Source: Gaiellasilicea sp963789355 (GTDB lineage Bacteria > Actinomycetota > Thermoleophilia > Gaiellales > Gaiellaceae). From it: a stretch of 64,000 bases of DNA. The notes beneath the pieces were generated by a model, which made no database searches, was not told where the DNA came from, and saw only the letters and a program-made list of their open reading frames with translations. The stretch lies in contig CAWBKK010000004.1 in assembly GCA_963789355.1 (NCBI GenBank), forward strand, positions 1 through 64,000. The letters run 5' to 3'. This document shows positions 57,534-64,000 of the stretch, in pieces. Made by a program: the position numbers and the translations under genes. Position 1 is the stretch's first letter. Every line of letters begins with the position of its first letter.

Positions 57534-59420
57534 ATGTCCCGGCCCTCGGATTCCCGCCGTTCTCCCGTGCGCGGCTCGCCGCCCGACGCCGTGCTGCTCG
57601 ACCGCCGGTTCCGGGAAACGCTCGAGAACGTGGCGATGATCGCGCTGGCGCTCGATCCGGCCGGGCGCATCACCTTCGCGAACGACTTCCTCCTCGAGCT
57701 GACCGGCTGGAGCCGCGACGAGGTGCTCGGTGGGGACTGGTTCGCATTGTTCACCCCCGAGGCAGAGGAGCTTCGGCGCGTCTTCCTGGCTCAGATCGAC
57801 GCGGGCACCTTCCCGAACCACTACGAGAACGACATCGTCACGCGCACCGGCGAGCGGCGGACGATCTCCTGGAGCAACTCGGTCCTCCGCGATCCGGAGG
57901 GCCGGTCGGAGGGGACCGTCTCGCTGGGCGCGGACGTGACCGAGGAGCGGCGTACGGCCGCGCAGCTGGGCAGCAGGGAGGAGCTCTTCCGCTCGCTGAT
58001 CGAGCATCTCTCGGACGTAATCAGCATCCTCGCCCCGGACGGGACGATGCTCTACGCCAGCCCGTCGGTCGAGCGGCTGCTCGGCTGGAAGCCCGAGGAG
58101 CTGGTCGGAGCGCCCAGCTTCGCGCTCGTGCACGGCGACGACCTGAAGGCGGTCCAGCGGAGCTTCGCCTTGATCGTGCACGGAGGCGAGTCGGGGGCGC
58201 TCGAGTTCAGGCTCCGGCATCGCGACGGCTCCTGGCGCACCGTCGAGGGGATCGGCCGCCGCCGGTTTCAGGACGGCGACTGGGTCGTCGTCGGCACCTA
58301 CCGCGACGTCACCGACCAGCGTCAGCTGCGCGAGCAGTTGACGCACGCGCAGAAGCTCGAGGCGGTCGGTCGGCTCGCGGGCGGGATCGCACACGACTTC
58401 AACAACCTGCTGACCGCGATCGGCGGCTACAGCGAGTTTCTCGCCGCCAGCTTCGATGCGGGCGATCCACGCCGGGACGATGCGCTCGAGATCGTCCGCG
58501 CAGCCGAGCGCGCGACGGCCCTGACGGGCCAGCTGCTCGCGTTCAGCCGCCGCCAGGTGCTGCGGCAGGAGGTGCTCGACCTCGGCGAGGTGATCGAGTC
58601 GCTCGAGAAGCTGCTCTCCCGCATTCTCGGCGCCAAGGTCGCCCTCGAGACGCGGGTCGAGCCGGGCTGTTTCGTGAGAGCAGACCGAAGCCAGCTCGAG
58701 CAGGTGATCACCAACCTCGCGGTGAACGCGCGGGACGCGATGCCCACCGGGGGCCGGCTCGAGCTTGCGGTCGAGCGCGGCGCCGGCGCGGTCGAGCTGA
58801 CCGTGCGCGATTCGGGCAGCGGCATGGACGCGGACACGATCTCCCACATCTTCGAGCCGTTCTTCACGACCAAGGAGGCGGGCAAGGGGACGGGCCTCGG
58901 GCTAGCGACGGTCTACGGGATCGTGGCGCAGTCGGGCGGCGAGATCTCGGTCACGTCGGAGCGCGGCAGCGGTTCGTGCTTCCGCGTCACTCTGCCGCTC
59001 AGCTCGGGTGAAGCACCGGCGCACGAGCACGAAGAGGAGCCGTCGAGTCCCGACGGGTCGGAGCAGATCCTGCTCGCCGAGGACGAGGAGACGATCAGGC
59101 GCCTCGTCACCGAGGTGCTGACGCGCAACGGCTACCGGGTGGTCGCGGCGTCAACGGGCGACGAGGCGCTCGAGCTGCTGGAGCAGCACGGGTCGTCGAT
59201 CGACCTTCTCCTGACCGACGTCGTCATGCCGGGAATGAGCGGCCCCGACCTGGCCCGCGCCGCCCAGCAGCGCGATCCGCGGCTGCGCGTCCTCTACACG
59301 TCCGGTTACGCGAGCGAGCCGGACGAGGCCTTCGAGGATCCGGACGTCGAGTTCATCGGCAAGCCGTTCTCGCCGCAGGCGCTCGTCGCGAAGGTGCGCG
59401 AGGTGCTCGACGCGGAGTAG
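57534..59420 (+). CDS. Hybrid sensor histidine kinase, two PAS domains plus receiver
   Basis: A 628-residue soluble kinase without membrane helices. PAS 1 is about residues 25 to 140 and PAS 2 about 150 to 268 (VVGTYRDVTDQRQLREQ). The HisKA domain has the phospho-acceptor His287 in GGIAHDFNNLL, and the ATPase has NLAVNARDAMP (N-box), DSGSGM (G1) and GTGLGLATVYGI (G2). A receiver domain (about 511 to 628) carries Asp562 in LLLTDVVMPGMSG. TAATTT at 57515-57520 is a plausible -10. It converges with an HD-GYP response regulator, 2 bases apart, and the pair could form a signalling pathway. Confidence 0.92.
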   Translation: MSRPSDSRRSPVRGSPPDAVLLDRRFRETLENVAMIALALDPAGRITFANDFLLELTGWSRDEVLGGDWFALFTPEAEELRRVFLAQIDAGTFPNHYENDIVTRTGERRTISWSNSVLRDPEGRSEGTVSLGADVTEERRTAAQLGSREELFRSLIEHLSDVISILAPDGTMLYASPSVERLLGWKPEELVGAPSFALVHGDDLKAVQRSFALIVHGGESGALEFRLRHRDGSWRTVEGIGRRRFQDGDWVVVGTYRDVTDQRQLREQLTHAQKLEAVGRLAGGIAHDFNNLLTAIGGYSEFLAASFDAGDPRRDDALEIVRAAERATALTGQLLAFSRRQVLRQEVLDLGEVIESLEKLLSRILGAKVALETRVEPGCFVRADRSQLEQVITNLAVNARDAMPTGGRLELAVERGAGAVELTVRDSGSGMDADTISHIFEPFFTTKEAGKGTGLGLATVYGIVAQSGGEISVTSERGSGSCFRVTLPLSSGEAPAHEHEEEPSSPDGSEQILLAEDEETIRRLVTEVLTRNGYRVVAASTGDEALELLEQHGSSIDLLLTDVVMPGMSGPDLARAAQQRDPRLRVLYTSGYASEPDEAFEDPDVEFIGKPFSPQALVAKVREVLDAE

Positions 59421-59422
59421 CG

Positions 59423-60580
59423 CTAGAAGCCGCGGTGACCGGACGCGTGCGCGAGCGCGATCGCGAGGGTCTGCTCGACCGTGCCGGTGCCTGCTGCGCG
59501 CCGGATCGCGAGCACGTCGTCGAACGACCCGAAGAAGAGGTCGAGCAGCTCGGCGTCGAACTGCGCGCCGCGACCCTCGGTCATCAGCTCCTTCGCCTCG
59601 TTCGGCTGGAACGCCTTCCGGTACACGCGGTCGGAGGTGAGCGCGTCGAAGACGTCGGCGATTGCGCAGATCCGGCCCTCGATCGGGATCTCGTCGCCGG
59701 CCGTGCCGGCCGGGTAGCCGGTGCCGTCGATCCGCTCGTGGTGCGTCAGCGCCATCTCGGCGGCGAGGTCGAGCAGCTCCACCTGAGAGCCCGCCAGGAT
59801 CCGGTGGCCCATCTCGGTGTGCGCCTCCATCACCTTGCGCTCGTCCGCGGTCAGCCTGCCCGGCTTGAGCAGGATCCGGTCGGGGATCCCGATCTTGCCG
59901 ACGTCGTGCATCGGGCTCGCGATCCGGATCAGCTCGGCCCGCTCGGCGTCGAGGCCGGCGAGACGCGCGAGCAGGGCGCAGTAGAGGCTCATCCGGATGA
60001 TGTGCTCGCCCGTCTCCTGGTTGCGGAACTCCGCCGCCCACGAGAGCCGGCGAATCGTCTCCTCGCGGAGGCGCCGGAGCTCGATGTCGGAGCTCTCGAG
60101 CTGGGCGATCGTGTCGCGCAGGGCGGCGGTGCGGTCGAGCACGGTCTGCTCGAGCCGCTCCCGGTGGCTGCGGTTCTCGATCTCGAGCGTGCGCCGGCGG
60201 AGAGCGTTGCCCACGTTGATGATCAGCTCGTTCGGCTTGAACGGCTTCAGGATGTAGCCGTAGGCGCCGAGCTCGATCGCCGCGTCGGCGTAGCTGCGGT
60301 CGTCCATGCCCGTGACCATCACGACGGCCGTGTCGGGGAAGTGGGCGAGCACCTCGCGCGTGAAGTCGATCCCGGACTCGCCGGGCATGTTGACGTCGCT
60401 GAGGACGAGCGCGACCTGCGTCTCCTTGAGGAGGCGGCGCGCCGCCGCGGCCGACTCGGCGGTGATGCACTCGTAGCCGTGGGCTCCGAGGAGCCGGGCG
60501 AGGAGCGTGCGAATCTGATCCTCGTCGTCGACGATCAGGATCTGCTCGCGCTTCTGCAGCGGTGCTTCCGGGATGCTCAT
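59423..60580 (-). CDS. HD-GYP domain response regulator
   Basis: A 385-residue protein with an N-terminal receiver (IVDDEDQIR, Asp62 in LVLSDVNMPGESG), a coiled linker about 130 to 180, and an HD-GYP domain with HDVGKIGIPD (225-234) and the full HHERIDGTGYP (280-290). HD-GYP enzymes hydrolyse cyclic-di-GMP, so it probably lowers c-di-GMP when phosphorylated; that would fit surface polysaccharide control, though the link to the glycan locus is inference. It converges on the hybrid kinase gene with a 2-base gap. Confidence 0.93.
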   Translation of the reverse strand: MSIPEAPLQKREQILIVDDEDQIRTLLARLLGAHGYECITAESAAAARRLLKETQVALVLSDVNMPGESGIDFTREVLAHFPDTAVVMVTGMDDRSYADAAIELGAYGYILKPFKPNELIINVGNALRRRTLEIENRSHRERLEQTVLDRTAALRDTIAQLESSDIELRRLREETIRRLSWAAEFRNQETGEHIIRMSLYCALLARLAGLDAERAELIRIASPMHDVGKIGIPDRILLKPGRLTADERKVMEAHTEMGHRILAGSQVELLDLAAEMALTHHERIDGTGYPAGTAGDEIPIEGRICAIADVFDALTSDRVYRKAFQPNEAKELMTEGRGAQFDAELLDLFFGSFDDVLAIRRAAGTGTVEQTLAIALAHASGHRGF

Positions 60581-60598
60581 CAGGGGTGTTATCGGCAG

Positions 60599-60967
60599 CT
60601 AGGGGCGGTTCTCAACTGCAACGAGCTCGATTCTGTTTGCCCAGGGATCGGCGAGATAGCACCTGTTCCCACCCGGGAGCGAGAAGTCCTCCACCACCTC
60701 TGCGCCCGCCGCGCGGAGCCGGGTCACGAGCTCGTCGTACCGGCTGACCGCGAATGCCGGATGCGCCTTGCGCGCCGGCGCGAACGCTTCCTCGACGCCG
60801 ACGTGCAGCTGCTGCGCTCCGACGCGGAACCAGACGCCGCCGCGAGCGCGGAGCGGCTCGGGTTTCTCGAGCTCCGCGAGCCCGAGCAGCCCGCCGAAGA
60901 ACCGGCGGGCCTCGGCCTCGCAACCGGGTGGCGCCGCGAGCTGGACGTGGTCGATCCCGTCGAGCAC
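60599..60967 (-). CDS. VOC/glyoxalase-like superfamily protein
   Basis: A 122-residue protein with the paired beta-alpha-beta-beta-beta modules of the vicinal oxygen chelate fold: VLDGIDHVQLAAPPGCEAEA with a metal-type His, RRFFGGLLGLAELEKPEPL, GVWFRVGAQQLHVGVEE, and YDELVTRLRAAGAEVVEDF ending YLADPWANRIELV with the last Glu. Candidate metal ligands are His in DHVQ, His in LHVGV and Glu in NRIELV. GTG at 60967 fits TATCCT 8 bases upstream; GTG at 60973 is the alternative. Substrate unknown; it might be a dioxygenase, epimerase or resistance-type protein. Confidence 0.8.
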   Translation of the reverse strand: MLDGIDHVQLAAPPGCEAEARRFFGGLLGLAELEKPEPLRARGGVWFRVGAQQLHVGVEEAFAPARKAHPAFAVSRYDELVTRLRAAGAEVVEDFSLPGGNRCYLADPWANRIELVAVENRP

Positions 60968-60975
60968 AGGCACGA

Positions 60976-60985
60976 AGGATAGAGT
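60976..60985. promoter_or_regulatory. Overlapping divergent -10 elements
   Basis: Minus-strand TATCCT (60976-60981) and plus-strand TAGAGT (60980-60985) share two bases. They lie 8 and 7 bases from the starts at 60967 and 60993. Confidence 0.5.
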
Positions 60986-60992
60986 CGCCCGA

Positions 60993-61979
60993 ATGTCCGA
61001 GGGTCTCGTCGAGCTGCACACTCATCTCGGCGGCTCGGTCGCCTCCGACATCCTCTGGTCGCTCGCGCACGAGCAGGGGATCGCGCTGCCGGTCAAGGAC
61101 TACTGGGAGTTCGACGCGCTCGTCACGGTCTCCGACCCGCGCGGGGTCGAGAACCTGGACGCGCTCGACCGGATCTACCACTGGACGGAGCTGATCCAGA
61201 GCTCACCGATGGCGGTCGAGCAGTCCGTCCACGGCGCGATCGGTGGCGCCTACCGGAGCCAGGGGATCACCACGCTCGAGCTCCGCTTCAACCCGATGAA
61301 GCGGAACCGCGGCGGCGAGCGCGACCTCGACCACATCATCCTCGCCGCGATCCGGGGTCTCGACCGCGCCTCGCTCGAGTACCCACAGGTGCGCGCCGGG
61401 CTGATCCTGATGATGGATCGCACGTTCGACGCGCGCCAGAACGAGGTCGTCGTCGAGAAGGCGATCCGCTGGGCCTCGCGGGGCGTCGTCGGGATCGACA
61501 TCGCCGGCCCGCGGCCCGGCGGCGGCCGCTACGACTACACCCAGGTGGCGCCGATGGTCGAGACCGCGCGGGCGGCAGGCCTCGGGATCACGATCCACGT
61601 CGGCGAGGAGGGCGACACCGGCGGCGAGGAGCTCGGCGAGGTCGTTGAGCACCTGCGGCCCGACCGGATCGGCCACGGGATCCTCGCTGCGAAGGATCCC
61701 GAGCTCATGCGCCTGCTGCGCGACGCCGGGATCGTGCTCGAGATCTGCCCCACCTCGAACCTGCTCACGAAGGCGCTGCCCGACGAGAACGCGATCCGCG
61801 AGACGTTCGCCGCCTTCAAGGAGCACGGGGTCGCGTTCACGATCGCGACCGACGGCCCCGAGATGATGCGGACGCACCTTCGCGATGAGCTCGAGCTGCT
61901 GGAGCGGATCGGCGCGCTCACGGCCGGCGAGCTCGCGGCCGCGAACGCGCGCGGCCACGAGGCCAGCTTCATCCGCTGA
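60993..61979 (+). CDS. Adenosine deaminase family protein
   Basis: A 328-residue TIM-barrel deaminase. Seen: the zinc-binding HTHLGGS near residue 9, ITIHVGEEGD with the third His and the catalytic Glu (HVGE), RIGHGI with the second catalytic His, CPTSN, and TDGPEM where classical enzymes have TDDP. The second Asp that contacts the purine ring is therefore Gly, so the substrate may not be adenosine. Alternatives are other ring-amine deaminases of the same fold. ATG at 60993 follows TAGAGT by 7 bases. Confidence 0.78.
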   Translation: MSEGLVELHTHLGGSVASDILWSLAHEQGIALPVKDYWEFDALVTVSDPRGVENLDALDRIYHWTELIQSSPMAVEQSVHGAIGGAYRSQGITTLELRFNPMKRNRGGERDLDHIILAAIRGLDRASLEYPQVRAGLILMMDRTFDARQNEVVVEKAIRWASRGVVGIDIAGPRPGGGRYDYTQVAPMVETARAAGLGITIHVGEEGDTGGEELGEVVEHLRPDRIGHGILAAKDPELMRLLRDAGIVLEICPTSNLLTKALPDENAIRETFAAFKEHGVAFTIATDGPEMMRTHLRDELELLERIGALTAGELAAANARGHEASFIR

Positions 61980-62064
61980 TGTCGGATTTCTGATCGTCTC
62001 GATCAGCGATCCGAGCGGCGAGGAGGAATCTCACGCTCGGGCAGCTCGTTCGGTTCCAGTAGAC

Positions 62065-63009
62065 ATGGCTGCCCCCGCTCCCTGGAAGCTCCTGATCGCG
62101 CTCTGGACCGTCTATCTCGTCTGGGGCTCGACCTACCTCGCGATCAAGCTGTCGGTCGAGAGCCTGCCCGCCTTCCTCTCGGCCGGGTCGCGCTTCCTCC
62201 TTGCGGGGGCGCTGCTGGCGCTGATCCTGACGCTGACCGGCCGCAGCATCCGAGTGACCCGGGGAGAGCTCGCAGCCTCGGCGCTGCTCGGGCTTGCGCT
62301 GCTGGCGCTCGGCGTCGGCCTCGTCACCCTCGCCGAGACGCGGATCGACTCGAGCATTGCGGCGATGATCGCCGGCACGGTGCCGCTGCAGGTGATCCTC
62401 CTGCGCGCGCTCGCGCGCGAGCGGATCGCGCTCGCAACCAGGCTCAGCGTGCTCGTCGGCCTCGCCGGGCTGGCGCTCGTCGTGATCCCAGGCGGCCAGG
62501 GCGCGTCGAGCGCCATCGGCCTCGCGATCGCGCTCGCCGCGACCGTCTCCTGGTCGCTCGGCTCCTTCTTCGCGCACCGGCTCCCGCTGCCGCACGACGG
62601 CTTCGTTGCCGCAACCTGGGAGATGGTGAGCGCCGGCGTCCTCCTGCTCGTGCTCGGGCTCGCGACCGGGGAGCCCTGGACGATGGACGCTGCCGGGTTC
62701 ACGCTCGAGTCGATCGCGGCCTGGCTCTATCTGGCCGTCTTCGGCTCGCTGATCGGCTTCACCGCCTACGCGTGGCTGCTGCGGAACGCCCCGATCTCGA
62801 AGGTCGTCACGCACCAGTACGTCAATCCGCTCGTCGCGATCCTGCTCGGTGCGCTCGTCCTCGACGAAAAGCTGACGCTGGCCATCGGCGCTGGCGCCGC
62901 GCTGATCGTCGGCTCGGTCTTCGTCGCCGTCCGCTCGGAGGGAGGCTCGAAACCCCCGGCCGCCGTCGAGCCGCTTGCGGCGCCGTCCGACGCCCGCAGC
63001 GCGGCGTAA
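62065..63009 (+). CDS. EamA/DMT family transporter
   Basis: A 314-residue membrane protein with ten hydrophobic helices in two repeats, each an EamA domain. It begins with WKLLIALWTVYLVWGSTYLA and has the repeat marks GSTYLAIKLSVESLP and PISKVVTHQYVNPLVAIL. The C-terminus is a polar tail. It probably exports an amino acid, metabolite or drug-like compound; substrate not predictable. It follows the deaminase gene by 85 bases; no TANNNT hexamer lies within 12 bases of its ATG, so it may be co-transcribed. Confidence 0.88.
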   Translation: MAAPAPWKLLIALWTVYLVWGSTYLAIKLSVESLPAFLSAGSRFLLAGALLALILTLTGRSIRVTRGELAASALLGLALLALGVGLVTLAETRIDSSIAAMIAGTVPLQVILLRALARERIALATRLSVLVGLAGLALVVIPGGQGASSAIGLAIALAATVSWSLGSFFAHRLPLPHDGFVAATWEMVSAGVLLLVLGLATGEPWTMDAAGFTLESIAAWLYLAVFGSLIGFTAYAWLLRNAPISKVVTHQYVNPLVAILLGALVLDEKLTLAIGAGAALIVGSVFVAVRSEGGSKPPAAVEPLAAPSDARSAA

Positions 63010-63053
63010 CGTTCGCCGTCAGCCATGGTTCGAGTCCGCGAGCGACATGGGAG

Positions 63054-64000
63054 TCATGGCGATCCGAACCAGGTAGTCAGCGCATCGCGCAATCCGGTCT
63101 CTGTGCCGTCTCCCACCCAGGCGACGTAGCCATCGGGTCTGATCAGCACGGCAGCGGGGGCTGCCACCTGGCCCAGAGCCGGAAGCTCCCACGTCCCTGT
63201 GTACCGGGCCTGGATCGACTGAACGCGGCCGGCCCAGGGAGTGACGTCGAGGCCGCCGGGTTCGCCGAAGTCGAGCAACACGGGCCGTGCCCGGTGCAGG
63301 AGGGTGAAGACGCGCAGCGGGCCGTCGGCGGTGACCAGGTCGAGATCGGGCATGCGGCGTCCGAGCAGCGGGTGACCTGCGCCGAGGTCGTAATGAATGT
63401 CCAGGCCGAACATCATCGCAGCGAAGCGTCGACGAGCCTCCTCCGCCTCGAGCAGTTCGGCAATGGTGTCGCGCAGGGCCGCCGTGCGTTCGTCCTGACG
63501 GCGGAGGGCGACGTGGGCCATCGTGGTTCGCAGAACGCGGGCAGCAACCGGGTGACGCTCGGCGTGGTAGGTGTCCAGAAGGCTTTCCGGCGAGATCCGG
63601 TCGACCACCTGGGCCAGCTTCCAGCCCAGGTTCACCGCATCCTGCACGCCGATCTGGAGGCCCTGGGCACCATCCGGGGAATGGACGTGTGCGGCGTCGC
63701 CGGCGAGGAGGACCCGTCCCTCGCGATAGGCCGCGGCCTGCCGGGTCATATCGGTGAACCTGGAGATCCACGTGGGACTGTGGATCCCGTAGTCGGTCCC
63801 GTAGACGGCGATGAGCGCCTCGCTGAGATCGCGCAGCGAGGGTTCGCTTGCGGAGTTGACCTGCCGTTCGGTCACCATCACCCGAACCGGCCCGCTCTCG
63901 GCGTAGACAACCTCGCCGTCTCGGATCTCGTACTCGACCCTGCCGAGTCCATGGATGCCGATGGCATCCTGGCGGGTGCCCCATTCCGGCTCCTCGGCCA
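63054..64000 (-). CDS. FAD-dependent monooxygenase (aromatic-hydroxylase type), partial
   Basis: The C-terminal 315 residues of a flavin monooxygenase; the start lies beyond the right edge. It contains the second FAD-binding motif GRVLLAGDAAHVHSPDGAQGL followed by QDAVNLGWKLAQVVD, and a C-terminal thioredoxin-like domain (HPLLGRRMPDLDL, VTPWAGRVQSI, AAVLIRPDGYVAWVGDG). This matches PheA/TfdB-like hydroxylases, including polyketide and rifampicin-type members. Codon use looks different from neighbours, with more CTG and GCC than CTC and GCG, so lateral acquisition is possible. It converges on the EamA transporter with a 44-base gap. Confidence 0.85.
   Translation of the reverse strand, partial: AEEPEWGTRQDAIGIHGLGRVEYEIRDGEVVYAESGPVRVMVTERQVNSASEPSLRDLSEALIAVYGTDYGIHSPTWISRFTDMTRQAAAYREGRVLLAGDAAHVHSPDGAQGLQIGVQDAVNLGWKLAQVVDRISPESLLDTYHAERHPVAARVLRTTMAHVALRRQDERTAALRDTIAELLEAEEARRRFAAMMFGLDIHYDLGAGHPLLGRRMPDLDLVTADGPLRVFTLLHRARPVLLDFGEPGGLDVTPWAGRVQSIQARYTGTWELPALGQVAAPAAVLIRPDGYVAWVGDGTETGLRDALTTWFGSP

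Noticed and set aside
56196..58847. 883-codon minus-strand frame covering the DAO gene and part of the kinase gene
   Set aside because: Only the part from 57224 down is real; the upstream extension is antisense to the PAS and HisKA domains, and the -10 at 57232 supports the short form.
1..64000. CRISPR array, tRNA, rRNA, prophage or integrase
   Set aside because: No regularly spaced direct repeats, no cloverleaf-like or rRNA-like stretch, and no phage or recombinase motif was seen on either strand. A covariance-model search would be decisive for tRNA.

Overview
The window looks like a high-GC (roughly 70 percent) actinobacterial chromosome segment. Strong CTC/GAG/GCG codon bias, GTG and TTG starts, probable leaderless promoters (TANNNT a few bases before the start codon), a coenzyme F420 biosynthesis operon and a coproporphyrin/haem pair all point to Actinomycetota. 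A deep-branching class such as Thermoleophilia is my inference from style and gene content; there is no rRNA to confirm it. No tRNA, rRNA, CRISPR array, transposase or integrase gene was found.

Region 1 (1-6438, minus strand) reads LCP transferase, M24 creatinase-like hydrolase, NeuB-type synthase, SDR, aldehyde dehydrogenase, CMP-sugar synthetase, in the direction of transcription. It looks like a nonulosonic-acid-type sugar pathway. The last three genes carry frameshifts that pile up towards the window edge, which suggests consensus errors.

Region 2 (6450-47532) is a very large cell-surface polysaccharide locus. It holds two chain-initiating enzymes (a polyprenyl glycosylphosphotransferase and a WecA-like/CapD-N fusion) and three flippases. 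It also has an O-antigen-ligase-like protein, about fifteen GT2/GT4/CgeB-type glycosyltransferases and three polytopic GT-C-like proteins. Sugar-nucleotide enzymes (UDP-xylose synthase, GDP-mannose dehydratase, GDP-fucose synthase), methyltransferases, a 2OG-Fe(II) oxygenase, a secreted glycosidase and an ABC export permease (Wzm) complete it. Genes run in short divergent blocks, most with 4-base start/stop overlaps.

Region 3 (47495-51711) is mixed: an Ig-domain protein, hemE, hemH, the ABC ATPase Wzt with a C-terminal carbohydrate-binding-type domain, and a 92-residue protein coupled to it. The haem genes sit between the two halves of the exporter.

Region 4 (51708-64000) is housekeeping and regulation: a PolX-PHP protein that has lost its polymerase aspartates, the cofC-cofD-npdG-cofE operon, a DAO-type flavoenzyme, a hybrid PAS histidine kinase, an HD-GYP response regulator, a VOC protein, an adenosine-deaminase-like enzyme, an EamA transporter and a partial FAD monooxygenase.

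A feature that runs through the whole window is promoter layout. Many first genes of transcription units have a TANNNT hexamer 6 to 9 bases before the start codon. Some use the stop codon of the upstream gene as the hexamer, and some divergent pairs share one core. Intergenic palindromes at 10630, 19720, 29708, 34500, 42661 and 56161 are the other notable structure.
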